The notes: generated from the letters alone by a model not told the origin. DNA of 64,000 nt from Candidatus Leptovillus affinis (GCA_016705235.1 JADIYP010000006.1:1426001-1490000); one strand, 5' to 3'. Counted from the first letter of the stretch, positions 8,744 to 17,992 are shown. Numbers and translations are program-made.

Positions 8744-10192
8744 TTAGGCCTCCAAAGAAGATCTCATAGATCGGCGCGAAACTATTACTTTTATACGGGC
8801 TAGATCATCTGAAGGAATTGCCTTCAAGATCCATAACGCCGCCATGTAGACAACCACAGAAATGAGAATAACGAATAACAAATGGATATCTTGCAACAGG
8901 TAAGTTACCACAGCCATCAGAAGACCAGCAAACCATACTTTACTTATCAATCCTGTCATCTGTAAATGCCCTACATACTTACTAACACTCCATAATAAGG
9001 AGATAAGAATAACTATTTCTGTTCCCAAAGTGGAATAACTTGCCCCAATAAAAGAAAATCGGGGAATCAATATGATATTCAACAACAAATTTAGTCCAGC
9101 GCTAATAAGAATTATAGTTGAACGAACGCCTTGGCGATTAACAGCCGTTAACCCACTCCCCATCGCATTGTTAACAAAACGCATGGGTACAATCAGCGCC
9201 AAAATACGCAAAGCTAATACTGATGGCGTAAATGCAGCGCCATAAACAAAGTGAATGATTGCTGGAGACAACAGCGCAATGCCCAATGCCAATGGCCAAC
9301 CGATCATGAACAAATAACGTATAGCAACTGCTAACAAATACTTCGTTTGATCTAAAGATATATAAAAAGAGCGCGCCATATTTGGAAAAATAGCAACATT
9401 TAACGAAGTTGCAATAACGACCAGAGGTATAATTAAACTCGTCGCTGCCCGATAATAACCACTCGCTTCATCTCCCCACCACACCCCAAGCAACACCAAA
9501 TCCAACTGGATATAAATAGTTGTTGTTAGTGCATTTACAGCAAACGGTAAAGATTTTTTAAGCATCCGAAAAGATACATCATAATTAAAGGTTAACCGGG
9601 GAAAAGCGTCGATCTTGACCACAAACACAACACCGGCAACGACCAATGCAACCAAACGGGCCAAGAATTGAACACCAATTAACCCAACAACACCCATTCC
9701 CAACACCAACGCCAAAACAGAACCTACAAATGCCGTGGCTCGTTCCGTTAACACCATTGTCGTTTCATATTCCATTTTTTCATACGCATGAAAAGATGCA
9801 CGGAATAATGCGAGATATGCTCCGACAATAACCCATCCTGCCCCCAAATAGATACTCTGGCGCACTATTTCATCAAATTTTAACGCCTGACTTAAGCAAA
9901 CAGTTATTACAAAAGAAATAGGGGACAGGATCAGTACCAATACAAAAGCATATCCCATATAGTACCGAACCATTCCCGGATCTCGCGACACTTCACGAAT
10001 TAAAAAAAGATTTAACCCCAAATCTGGTAAAAATGTAAACAACCCTATATATGCCATAACAAACGAAAACTGCCCCAAACCATCAGGTCCCATCTGTCGA
10101 CCAACTAGAATATAGATACCTAAACTAGATAAAAGCAACAAGCCCTGAGAAAGGAAACTAAAGAAAAAATTTTTTATGACTCGGAACAACAT
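8744..10192 (-). CDS. Wzx-like polysaccharide flippase (MOP superfamily)
   Basis: Integral membrane protein of 482 residues with about 12-14 transmembrane segments, matching the usual size of the polysaccharide transport proteins that flip undecaprenyl-linked repeat units across the membrane. The start FFFSFLSQGLLLLSSLGIYILVGRQ resembles the conserved first helix. Near residue 215 the sequence returns to a second repeat of the fold (SLPFAVNALTTTIYIQLDLVLLG), with the family's D-x-x-L-L-G pattern. The ATG at 10192 was preferred to an upstream start 13 codons earlier because it begins at the first helix and clears the upstream stop by 10 bp. It is in the same transcription direction as all the glycan genes. 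Confidence 0.85.
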   Translation of the reverse strand: MLFRVIKNFFFSFLSQGLLLLSSLGIYILVGRQMGPDGLGQFSFVMAYIGLFTFLPDLGLNLFLIREVSRDPGMVRYYMGYAFVLVLILSPISFVITVCLSQALKFDEIVRQSIYLGAGWVIVGAYLALFRASFHAYEKMEYETTMVLTERATAFVGSVLALVLGMGVVGLIGVQFLARLVALVVAGVVFVVKIDAFPRLTFNYDVSFRMLKKSLPFAVNALTTTIYIQLDLVLLGVWWGDEASGYYRAATSLIIPLVVIATSLNVAIFPNMARSFYISLDQTKYLLAVAIRYLFMIGWPLALGIALLSPAIIHFVYGAAFTPSVLALRILALIVPMRFVNNAMGSGLTAVNRQGVRSTIILISAGLNLLLNIILIPRFSFIGASYSTLGTEIVILISLLWSVSKYVGHLQMTGLISKVWFAGLLMAVVTYLLQDIHLLFVILISVVVYMAALWILKAIPSDDLARIKVIVSRRSMRSSLEA

Positions 10193-10202
10193 AGCCAATC
10201 GC

Positions 10203-11264
10203 CTAATTCCGACGCAAAAGCAGTAAATCATCTAGCAATTGAGATAATTCTTCGTCTGCTTCACCAAACTTCATAGCTTCCTGATAGGCGGTGACTGCCT
10301 CAGGAAATCGGTTTTCATAGCGATATAAATCACCAAGGTAACGATAAGCCCACTTTAGAAACAAATCATCCCCTCCCAACATAATCGCCCGCTTAATTTC
10401 TTTTTCAGCCTGTTCTGCATCTCCATAAGCAAAATACAAAGCGTGTCCCAGACGAAGTCGCGCCCAACGATGATCAGGTTGAAGATCTAATGCTTTACGA
10501 TATTCAGAAATTGCATCCTGCAAATCAACTCCCTGCTGCTCATAAATAAAGCCGCGTTTGTGGAAGGCTTCACTTTTCAAAGCACCAGAACTGAATGCGT
10601 CCAATTGAAGAGCCATATCAATGGCCTGCAATGCCTGATCTATATTTTTAAAATCGGGAGCAGATTGCAATATAGCACCTTGCAACAAATATACATCACT
10701 AATACCTACCTCCAGTAAGTACTCGGCCTGTAATGCAGTCGTAAGGCTTTGCAATGCCTCGCCCCAACGTTGCTGCCCATAATAAACAAGTGCCATGTAA
10801 TACCATGCGTCTCCCAATCCTGTTTCAACTTTTGATGCCCGATAGTACCATTCCAGTTCTTGTCCATAACAATGCCCATCGCGCGCACAGTGTCCCCAAC
10901 GAATTAATTCGCCTCCCATATCCCCCGCATTTTGCCAATCTGATATTGCCTTACTCTCTTCACCTTGGAGCATTGACACAAAACCTAATGCACGCCAAGC
11001 CGAATGAGTCTTGGTAATTAACAGCGATTTCTCTAATGCCATTTCGGGTAGAAACAATGAAGGCAATTTAGGGTTTTCATCGTGAATCAGTGCCTGACTC
11101 AGACCAAGAAGTCCCATGTTCGACCACCCAAGACTGAAACCCAGTCGTCCTCTAGTCATGGCTATTAGTATCAGAAATACAAGAAAAATTGGTGTGGACA
11201 ACTTTTTATGCGTTTTAGATTTCACTAATTCAAACCATGCCTGTTCATCCACTTCTTCACGCAA
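10203..11264 (-). CDS. Membrane-anchored tetratricopeptide-repeat protein
   Basis: Protein of 353 residues. A short charged N-terminus is followed by one hydrophobic segment (about residues 24-37). The rest is a series of TPR helices, for example ETGLGDAWYYMALVYYGQQRWGEALQ, which carries the A-x-x-x-G/A spacing, and later LQPDHRWARLRLGHALYFAYGDAEQAEKEI. The start is TTG at 11264; an in-frame stop lies two codons upstream, and GTG codons a few residues in are alternatives. The IS982-like insertion begins 16 bp upstream, so the original promoter or first codons may have been lost. TPR proteins often organise polysaccharide export complexes; that role is only inferred here from position. Confidence 0.65.
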   Translation of the reverse strand: MREEVDEQAWFELVKSKTHKKLSTPIFLVFLILIAMTRGRLGFSLGWSNMGLLGLSQALIHDENPKLPSLFLPEMALEKSLLITKTHSAWRALGFVSMLQGEESKAISDWQNAGDMGGELIRWGHCARDGHCYGQELEWYYRASKVETGLGDAWYYMALVYYGQQRWGEALQSLTTALQAEYLLEVGISDVYLLQGAILQSAPDFKNIDQALQAIDMALQLDAFSSGALKSEAFHKRGFIYEQQGVDLQDAISEYRKALDLQPDHRWARLRLGHALYFAYGDAEQAEKEIKRAIMLGGDDLFLKWAYRYLGDLYRYENRFPEAVTAYQEAMKFGEADEELSQLLDDLLLLRRN

Positions 11265-11279
11265 CTGTTAACCTTAAAT

Positions 11280-12179
11280 AACCCAAGTTGCTACTATGAA
11301 TAGCAACATTTGAAATATCCATGAGAACCTTCTACAGTTTTAGCGACGAAACCAAACTGAAGGAGAAGTTCTCATGGAGACTGCAATCTTAACAATCTTT
11401 GCCTGTGTGACGAATTGCTGAAAGCGTTTGGTCATCACGATCATCCTCAATGCGTTATGAACAATGCTGAAGTCATGACCGTGGCTATCTGGGCCAGAAC
11501 TTTGGCGGTAACTTCGCTCTAGCGCGTGCCTGGCTACATGCCCCCACTGGATACCAGTTATGCTGGGCAAAAGCCGATACAGTCGGCGATTGAATCGGCT
11601 CAAAGGGTACTTTGTGACCCTGTTCCATTTGATTGGTCTCACCTGGAAGGCAGAAAACCAGAGCCAAATCTACAACATTGATACCTTCCCCTGTGCGACA
11701 ACATACGCATCAGCCGTTGTCGTTTATATCAGAAGAGAAATATCGCGGTTATAAAGCAAGCAAACGACGATATTTCTATGCTCTCAAACTCACTTGATGA
11801 TCACCAAACGGGAGAACCTGGTGGGTTCTTTTGACACCAGGGTCAGGGATGTTAATGGCTTGTAGGATTTGACTTCGACCTCCCTGAAGGAGCTACCATC
11901 ATTGCAGATAAAGCCTACAATCTTTACTGGTTTGAAGATTTGCTTCAAGAAGCTGGTCTTACGCTGCTGCGATTCGCAAGAAAAGCAACGTCCCCATCAA
12001 CCCTGGGAACGGGGTTTGCAATGGCTCTGCCGCCAACAGGTTGAAACATCAGGCAGTTTGATTGACCGAAAATTACCAAAATCTATTCATGCAGTGACTG
12101 CTGAACGCTTTGAATTGAAAATTGTGCTTTTCGTTCTCGGGTTCAGCATCACTTGCCTGTTAAAGTAGCAACTTGAGTT
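11280..12179 (+). mobile_element. Degenerate IS982-like insertion sequence, 900 bp
   Basis: The ends are inverted repeats: AACCCAAGTTGCTACT at 11280-11295 and its near-complement at 12164-12179 (one mismatch, AACTCAAGTTGCTACT). Both ends are flanked by the direct repeat AAAT (11276-11279 and 12180-12183), consistent with a short target duplication although this is low-complexity sequence. The interior encodes a broken transposase on the plus strand. Length and protein similarity fit the IS982 family. The element lies between the glycan cluster and the kinase gene and marks the edge of the AT-rich block. Confidence 0.75.
11373..12168 (+). pseudogene. IS982-family transposase, multiply frameshifted
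   Basis: Pieces of a DDE transposase can be read in more than one frame. The N-terminal part near 11400-11540 reads approximately CDELLKAFGHHDHPQ and then WARTFGGNFALARAWL. The middle at 11575-11690 reads SRRLNRLKGYFVTLFHLIGL and WKAENQSQIYNIDTFP, followed by a frame change. Around 11860-11960 DLPEGATIIADKAYNLYWFE carries the second catalytic Asp region. The last 60 residues end FELKIVLFVLGFSITCLLK at 12168. Several frameshifts and at least one early stop make it inactive. The family assignment rests on recalled similarity of these blocks and is fairly secure; a functional copy could exist elsewhere in the genome. Confidence 0.75.
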
Positions 12180-12274
12180 AAATATTCTTTGAAAAAGTCC
12201 GCAGGAAATGTGAATTCTTATGGCAAATTGCTCAAAAGCAAGTTTAAGAGCCGGATAAAAATCGTACCCGAAAT

Positions 12275-15028
12275 TTAATTACCCGTACACACAGCCATCG
12301 TTCGTCTAGCTAAATCATTATCACCAGCATCAAGCACGAATTGAAGGTGAGGAATTGCTTCAGGACAACGCTTGATTCGAGAATAAGCAACCCCTAATCC
12401 CAAATGATCATCAATTGAGTTAGGGGCAAGCGTCAATGCTTTTTCGAATGTTTCTGCCGCGTCTTCAAAAGATTCTTGAGCAATATATAACCAACCCAAA
12501 CTCAAATACGCCCCGGCTTCATTGGGGGCGAGTCGAATCCAGTTTTGATAAGCAATTACAGCATCGGAGTATTGTTTTAGTTCTGTAAATACTTTTGCCA
12601 GTTCTTTGTAAGCTTCTAAGAAATTAGAATCCTGAGTAATTACCTGATTGTAAATTTCTACCGCTTTTTCCGGATCGTTCGCTTGCCTATACAGCCAGGC
12701 CATATTCATAAGGATGCTCAAATCGTCAGGTTCTAATTTTGCCCATGCATCATAAGCTTCAATTGCAGAGTCATACATTTTCAGCGGGGTAGCAGCACGA
12801 ATTTTCAGACGCCAAAATTGTGTTTCTTCAGGATCAAATGTTTTCATTTGAGTTATATCATCTAAAATCGATAATGCTCTGGAATAATCTTCGGTTCTAA
12901 TTAATGCATCGGCAAATAAGAGTCCACCACTTGCGTCATCAGTGGTTAATTCCCACATTTGCTCATAAGGTATAAGAGCTTCTGTATACTTTTCTTGGGC
13001 CGACAATGCCCGACCCAACCACTGAAAATCAACAGCAGTCAACTCAGTTGCTTCTCCGATAACTTTACGAAAACTTTCTTCTGCCTGTGAATATTGCGCG
13101 AGACGCATGTAACATCGCCCCACCTGTGTTAGCGCCCATATATTAGCAAATCGATCGTTGATTAATTTGTAAGTGGCAATGGCGTCTTCATATCGCTCTA
13201 ATTGAAATTGATCATCGGCTATTCTTACGTAAGCTGTTTCAACATCTGCTAAATTGGTTGTTTCTGAAAGCTGGGCCCAACGGCCAAAATATTTTATTGC
13301 TTCATCTAGGTTATCAAGCTGTTCATTAGCCAATCCTAACATTTTATAAGGTTCCTGAGCAGCTGGTTCGAGCTCGCTCCATTGTTTAAGTGGCGAAAGA
13401 GCTTCTTCGTACCAATTTAGAGCAAAGTAGCTTTTCGCCTGACCCTCATATCCAACCACATCATTTGGGTACAGGTTCACAAGATCTGTAAAGATGGTTA
13501 ATGCTTGATCGTATTGGTCCATTTTATAATGTACCCAAGCTAAACCTTCGCGCGCCGGTTTAAGGTTCTCATCAAGAGTCAATGCTTTTTCGTAATACGG
13601 CAAGCTATCTGCTAAACGTTCTTGTTTTTCCATATTCTGCGCCATCAGCAGATTTACATTGGCATCAGTTGGATTTAACTGCAAGAGTCGTTGTAATTCG
13701 GCTTGAGACTGAACAAAATCTCCAGCTTGGTCTGCTTTTTCTGCTTTAATACGCAAGGTATTTTCTAATCCTGTTTGGGCGTTCGCATTACCGGGGTCAA
13801 TATTTTTCAGAATATCTTCATAACCTAAAATCGCTTCATCATATGCCCCGGCGGCTGCCAGGGCAGCGGCATCTGCCAGCAGATCTTCTACGCTTGGGCC
13901 ACGAAAAAAGGCAAACCATACACCGGCAGCAATTAACGCGAGAACGAGGACAATCAATACCGGCGCCAGAAGCTTGCTTTTGGAACGGCGCCGCACAGGG
14001 TATTGTTGGCTGGGAAGTAGGACGGGAACGTACTGTTCTTGAATGGGCTGCGCATCTACAATCGTTACGCCCTTGGGTGGGTCGATTTTTTGCGTCGCGT
14101 TGATGGGTGGCATTGGTTCGACCATGGTCCTGTCTTCCACGGCCGTTACACCCCCACCAGCCCACGTCACTTCCTCAGACGGCAGGTTCAGGCGTGCATT
14201 GCGCAGCGCTTCAACAAACTGAGCCGCATTCTGGTAACGGCCGTCTGGCTCCTTCGCCATCGCCTTCTTTAAAATCATCACCACATCAACCGGCACATCT
14301 CGGCGAATATCGCGCAAATCCGGCACCGGGTTTTGCACATGCATCATCATCACCGCCATCGTCGAATCAGCGTCGAACGGTGAACGGCCGCCTAACATCT
14401 CAAACAGTGTAATGCCCAAAGCATAAATATCCGTGCGAGCGTCAATCGCCTCGCCTTTGATCTGTTCCGGGGACATATACTGCGCCGTCCCCAATGTGGC
14501 CCCAGTCGCCGTGTGTTTGGCTCCTCCAACAATCTTAGCAATGCCAAAATCCATCAGGATCGGCTCATTACGCGAGTTCAACATCACATTTGCTGGCTTA
14601 ATATCACGATGAACCAGGCCTTGTTTGTGAGCATAATGCACAGCCTCCCCCAACCCGACAGCAATATCAATTGCTTCACCGGCAGGCATCTGCTGATGGA
14701 GTTCGTTTAATTTCTTTAATCTGTCTTGTAGGGTAACGCCGGCAACATATTCAAAGACAATGTAATAGGCATCGCCATCATGATTAAAATCATAAACCTG
14801 AATGATGTTCGAATGGCGCAAATGGGCAACCGCAGCCGCCTCCCGCTCAAACCGTTTGATGAAATCTGGATCCCCCGAGAGATGACTGTGAATAATTTTG
14901 ATCGCTACCACCCGCTGCAAATTAGGATCTGTTGCCTTATAAACAGCAGACATCCCTCCTTGCCCCAGCAATTCGTCAATATGGTAACGCCCACTAATGG
15001 TTCGTCCTATCCAGGTTGGTTGTGACAT
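12275..15028 (-). CDS. Ser/Thr protein kinase with transmembrane segment and TPR array
   Basis: Receptor-like kinase of 917 residues. The N-terminal Hanks-type kinase domain (about 1-280) has the Gly loop LGQGGMSAVY, the ATP lysine in VAIKIIHSH, the catalytic loop LVHRDIKPANVML, DFG (LMDFGIAK) and the activation-segment end GTAQYMSPEQIKG. A basic stretch (RRRSKSK) precedes one transmembrane helix (about 350-372, LLAPVLIVLVLALIAAGVWF). Residues 380-917 are about 14 TPR units, predicted outside the cell. The 3' two thirds (TPR half) is AT-richer and free of ACGGCCGT, while the kinase half has the backbone composition, so the gene may be a mosaic. It probably couples an external or envelope signal to phosphorylation, possibly of the adjacent glycan machinery. 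Confidence 0.9.
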   Translation of the reverse strand: MSQPTWIGRTISGRYHIDELLGQGGMSAVYKATDPNLQRVVAIKIIHSHLSGDPDFIKRFEREAAAVAHLRHSNIIQVYDFNHDGDAYYIVFEYVAGVTLQDRLKKLNELHQQMPAGEAIDIAVGLGEAVHYAHKQGLVHRDIKPANVMLNSRNEPILMDFGIAKIVGGAKHTATGATLGTAQYMSPEQIKGEAIDARTDIYALGITLFEMLGGRSPFDADSTMAVMMMHVQNPVPDLRDIRRDVPVDVVMILKKAMAKEPDGRYQNAAQFVEALRNARLNLPSEEVTWAGGGVTAVEDRTMVEPMPPINATQKIDPPKGVTIVDAQPIQEQYVPVLLPSQQYPVRRRSKSKLLAPVLIVLVLALIAAGVWFAFFRGPSVEDLLADAAALAAAGAYDEAILGYEDILKNIDPGNANAQTGLENTLRIKAEKADQAGDFVQSQAELQRLLQLNPTDANVNLLMAQNMEKQERLADSLPYYEKALTLDENLKPAREGLAWVHYKMDQYDQALTIFTDLVNLYPNDVVGYEGQAKSYFALNWYEEALSPLKQWSELEPAAQEPYKMLGLANEQLDNLDEAIKYFGRWAQLSETTNLADVETAYVRIADDQFQLERYEDAIATYKLINDRFANIWALTQVGRCYMRLAQYSQAEESFRKVIGEATELTAVDFQWLGRALSAQEKYTEALIPYEQMWELTTDDASGGLLFADALIRTEDYSRALSILDDITQMKTFDPEETQFWRLKIRAATPLKMYDSAIEAYDAWAKLEPDDLSILMNMAWLYRQANDPEKAVEIYNQVITQDSNFLEAYKELAKVFTELKQYSDAVIAYQNWIRLAPNEAGAYLSLGWLYIAQESFEDAAETFEKALTLAPNSIDDHLGLGVAYSRIKRCPEAIPHLQFVLDAGDNDLARRTMAVCTGN

Positions 15029-15130
15029 TGTATTTCTCCGCGGCTAGTTTATGGCGCTCAGGTCAAATAGACCCTAACAATAGGAGCTGATTCTAACACG
15101 GCCGTCCATAATGAAAATCGCTCCCCAGTA

Positions 15131-16390
15131 CTACTGAGCTTCTTCTGCCACGGCCGTGCTGCTCTCCACGCCATTACTATGCCACCACTGTCTTACCAAC
15201 ACAATAAACACCGCCGCCATAAACCCAAGCAACCCGGCCACAATGGCATTAACCAATTTTCGTGGCCCAACCGTGTCAATGGGCACGGCCGTTCTACTAG
15301 CCAGCCGCACCCCGCTGCTTGTATCCTGCGACGTAATCCGCTCCTCTTCCACTTTGCGCGCCAACGCAGTATACGTCTCCACGGCCACCGAATAATTGCG
15401 CGTCAGCTCATTACTCGCCGTGTCCGTCGTCTGCTTTTCCTGCTGTAATGCCAAAATCTGCGGCTCCAGGGCCGACAGTTCCTGATCAATCGACACGATC
15501 CGCGCTGCTAACGTCTCATCCAGTCCATCTAAAAACGCGATCTGCTCCGCACGCTCCACAGCGCCGAACGTCATCGCCGGATCCAACTGCAGCTGCATCG
15601 GCGAAACGCTGTCCGCGCCAAAGGCTTTCAATTGCAGGAACAAGGCCGTTAGTTGGTCTGCCGCCGTAATGTCAGTACCGGCTGAGCCTCTGCTTAATTG
15701 TTCGCGGAGCGCCCGTACATCATCCAGCAAAAAAGTTAATTTCTGTTTGTTGCCTAAATAATTGGCCTGGGTACTTTGTAGGGCGGCCAATTGGTTGTTG
15801 ATGGTGCTTGCCCGATTCAGCCCCTGGAATTCGATGAGGGCTTGTTCCGCCTTGCTCAACTCTTCAGCTGCGCTTTCTTGCTGGCTCATAAAATAGGCCA
15901 ACTGGTCGCCGCCCTGGTTGCCAAACACTTTATTGGCCTGAACCACAAACATTTCCGCCCATTTGTTGGCGATGGCGGCCGTTTGCTGCGGGTCACGATA
16001 AGTGACAGTTAGACGCAAAATGCTCGGATCATCTCCGGCATTGGCCGTAACTGTTTTCCTCAGGGTTTCCAATGAATCAATTTCCGGCGCAATGGCCGGC
16101 ATTTCCGCCAAAAGCTCTTGCAACAGCTCGTCGCTGGTGGCCAATTCGGGATATGCCTTTAAGGGTTGTGTTTCCGCCACCGCTTCAAAACGGGGATCAA
16201 ACTGAACCAATTGACCCGGCTTTGTCACGGCGACCAGCGTTGTCGCTTCGTAAGTTGGGGGTAGCAAAAAGCTCGCTGCTAACGCGACAATGGCCGCAAG
16301 AACGGCCGTCCCCACAATCCACATCCAATTATGAAGCAACGCCTCAACATACGGCCGTAAATCAATCTCTTCTTCCAATCCAACCTCCAT
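15131..16390 (-). CDS. Wzz-like polysaccharide chain-length regulator
   Basis: Protein of 419 residues with the layout of polysaccharide co-polymerases. A short cytoplasmic N-terminus (EEEIDLRPYVEALLHNWMWI) leads into a first transmembrane helix (about 25-47). Then comes YEATTLVAV, typical of the Wzz domain, a long extracytoplasmic coiled-coil region (about 150-330, rich in Leu/Gln/Glu), and a second transmembrane helix near the C-terminus (VNAIVAGLLGFMAAVFIVLV). A Pro-rich turn (GPRKLVNA) precedes the last helix as in the family. There is no Walker motif, so any tyrosine kinase partner is elsewhere. ATG 16390 was preferred to a TTG nine codons upstream; neither has a clear ribosome site. It likely sets glycan length with the O-antigen polymerase of the cluster. 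Confidence 0.85.
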   Translation of the reverse strand: MEVGLEEEIDLRPYVEALLHNWMWIVGTAVLAAIVALAASFLLPPTYEATTLVAVTKPGQLVQFDPRFEAVAETQPLKAYPELATSDELLQELLAEMPAIAPEIDSLETLRKTVTANAGDDPSILRLTVTYRDPQQTAAIANKWAEMFVVQANKVFGNQGGDQLAYFMSQQESAAEELSKAEQALIEFQGLNRASTINNQLAALQSTQANYLGNKQKLTFLLDDVRALREQLSRGSAGTDITAADQLTALFLQLKAFGADSVSPMQLQLDPAMTFGAVERAEQIAFLDGLDETLAARIVSIDQELSALEPQILALQQEKQTTDTASNELTRNYSVAVETYTALARKVEEERITSQDTSSGVRLASRTAVPIDTVGPRKLVNAIVAGLLGFMAAVFIVLVRQWWHSNGVESSTAVAEEAQ

Positions 16391-16483
16391 TAACAAACGC
16401 CACGTACTCAAGCCCAACGCGTAGGCAGGGAAACGGCCGTTTTTCTCCCCGCTGTGTCTGCCACAAATGAAAGATAGGCTAGA

Positions 16484-16690
16484 TCAGCCCCTGCTCCCGC
16501 GCGACACCCGGATAAATAGTCTGCGCCGGGCATCAAACATCACAAACGCCTCAGGCTCCACGCAGCGCAGCCGAATCCGCAGCCCAGACCTCAACAAAGG
16601 CGCATCCGCCGATGGGTTTACGGCCGTCATGCGCCCAAACAACATTTGCAGCGCCTCATCAAGCTGCTCGCTGCCGGCATAAACAGCCAT
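16484..16690 (-). CDS. Small hypothetical protein
   Basis: A 68-residue frame starting ATG at 16690 (MAVYAGSEQLDEALQML) and ending with a basic tail. The pattern of an amphipathic helix followed by two strands (SGLRIRLRCVEPEAFVMFDA) faintly resembles the start of an SCP-2 lipid-transfer domain, but it is too short for a confident call. It lies between the repeat protein and the Wzz-like gene on the same strand. It contains one ACGGCCGT octamer, as expected of native sequence. It could equally be a decayed remnant or a chance frame. Confidence 0.35.
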   Translation of the reverse strand: MAVYAGSEQLDEALQMLFGRMTAVNPSADAPLLRSGLRIRLRCVEPEAFVMFDARRRLFIRVSRGSRG

Positions 16691-16713
16691 CCTAAAAAGC
16701 CCAACCACCGACG

Positions 16714-17394
16714 CTACGCCGCATCATCCCCCGCTTCCTCGCCAATCAACCGCTGCTTCAACTGCTCTGCCTGAAACTGCACCGAATAATTCAACATATA
16801 CCACATGCCCTTCCAGGTATCCAGGTCCAACAAATCCTCCTTGCTGGCCCCTTCCAGGCTGTTCATCAAATCTTTGGCCACATCCGGCGCAAACCGATCC
16901 ACATGACCGCGCACAAAACGCAGCATCGTCTCCGGCTGCAGCGCTTCCGGCAGCCGCTGGTTCACCCGATCTTTCACCTGCCCGGCCTGAAAACGCGCCG
17001 AATAGGCAAACATATAGGCCATGCCTTTCCAGGTGTCCAAATCGGTCAGATCATCAACCGTCATCTCCTGAAATCCTTCCAAAATGCCCAACTGCACATC
17101 GGGCGAAAAACGGCCCAGGTTTTCTCGCACCAGCCCAATCAACCGCAGCGGATAATCAGCCATTGTCGGGTCTTTCACCGCTTCTTCTTTGGTCATCGTG
17201 CGCTTCAAATCTGTTACCAGACCGTCCAATTCACCCACCAACTCTTGCAAATGCGAAACGGACGCTGCATTGGCGCTTACGGCCGTTGGCTGATCCTGAT
17301 GAAGGTGGCAATAAGCCGAACCTTCCTGAGCATAATTTTTACACTGCGTCCCCGCTTTGGTCACCGCAGCACAACGAACAACATCATCACTCAT
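16714..17394 (-). CDS. Two-repeat protein with N-terminal Cys/His zinc-binding motif, near phasin genes
   Basis: Protein of 226 residues. Residues 6-32 (CAAVTKAGTQC...AYCHLH) form a C-x7-C-x11-C-x2-H motif seen as a small N-terminal zinc-binding module in many bacterial proteins. The rest holds two copies of a repeat of about 60 residues: ENLGRFSPDVQLGILEGFQ, then DLTDLDTWKGMAYMFAYSA in the first, and the related DRFAPDVAKDLMNSLEGAS, then DLLDLDTWKGMWYMLNYSV in the second. The LDTWKGMxYMxxYSxxFQA core is nearly identical in both. I do not recognise the family. It is transcribed divergently from the phasin genes across a shared 680-bp region, so a role in PHA granule biology is plausible but inferred. 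Confidence 0.7.
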   Translation of the reverse strand: MSDDVVRCAAVTKAGTQCKNYAQEGSAYCHLHQDQPTAVSANAASVSHLQELVGELDGLVTDLKRTMTKEEAVKDPTMADYPLRLIGLVRENLGRFSPDVQLGILEGFQEMTVDDLTDLDTWKGMAYMFAYSARFQAGQVKDRVNQRLPEALQPETMLRFVRGHVDRFAPDVAKDLMNSLEGASKEDLLDLDTWKGMWYMLNYSVQFQAEQLKQRLIGEEAGDDAA

Positions 17395-17940
17395 GGCTAA
17401 TGTGCCTCCTGAAAAAAATTAAACGCCAATTATACCCACCTGTCATCTTTTTCCGAACCGCTTAAACCCGTCATAAAAATCGCTGCCAGCAAGTCCGGCG
17501 GAATTTAGCCGCAGAGAATCGGTTGGTTAATGGCAAAATTCACGGCAATCACAGCCCAATCCGCCACAAACAATTGGTAACCGCTAAAAAATCAATGGCG
17601 CAGATTGGACCAATCTTGAAGAATGGTCCAATCTAATTACCGCAAACTCATTTTTGCATGGCGACTTAGTCCTTCGTTACAAAAATAATTGGGTCTTTGG
17701 GATTTCATGGGGTTTGGTCTGATGCGTGATGCGTGATGCGTGAAGCCTCTCTGGTCACGCATCACGTTTCACGCATCAGGGCGGTTAACCCCCTGAGTTC
17801 CTGAAGAACCAAATAATTTCACGTTTTGTTCGCGGAATTTGTAGCCGCGGTATCACTACCGCGCTCCGGGAAATACGCGGTAAGGATACTGCGGTTACGA
17901 GGCGTAAATTTCAAAAATCTCGCCTACAAAGCACTTAGGT
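17395..17940. other. Long divergent intergenic region with several inverted repeats
   Basis: No convincing gene is seen here. It holds a perfect 11-bp inverted repeat (AGATTGGACCA at 17602-17612 and its complement at 17624-17634), a heptamer tandem/inverted array at 17721-17780, and an imperfect 14-bp inverted repeat (17841-17854 and 17885-17898, 12 of 14 matching) enclosing a second small hairpin GCGGTA/TACCGC. None has the T-run of a normal terminator. The region separates the divergently transcribed repeat-protein and phasin genes. Confidence 0.6.
17721..17780. repeat. Heptamer tandem/inverted array (unit GCGTGAT)
   Basis: Three direct copies of a 7-bp unit (gatgcgt gatgcgt gatgcgt) are followed after a short spacer by inverted copies (tcacgcatcacg, tcacgcatca). 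The whole can fold into a long hairpin. This is one of six arrays of different 7-bp units in the window. Confidence 0.8.
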
Positions 17941-17941
17941 A

Positions 17942-17992
17942 TTGACATCCATGACGCAGTGTGTTATATTTTTCCATGATGCAGTGCGTCAT
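17942..17992 (+). promoter_or_regulatory. Phasin promoter with two predicted PhaR operator copies
   Basis: A near-ideal sigma-70 type promoter: TTGACA at 17942-17947, 17-bp spacer, TATATT at 17965-17970. Two copies of a 17-bp near-palindrome overlap or follow it: ATGACGCAGTGTGTTAT (17951-17967, in the spacer and -10) and ATGATGCAGTGCGTCAT (17976-17992, at the expected transcription start). The shared consensus ATGACGCAGTGCGTCAT is a perfect palindrome around a central G. A third copy lies at the phaR promoter (19129-19145). The position indicates repression by blocking RNA polymerase. PhaR proteins are known to bind TGC/GCA-rich sites, which fits the GCAGTGC core. Confidence 0.75.

Noticed and set aside
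2535..16390. A mobile defence island
   Set aside because: No nuclease, helicase, reverse transcriptase or toxin-antitoxin pair is seen here; the genes are those of surface-glycan synthesis.
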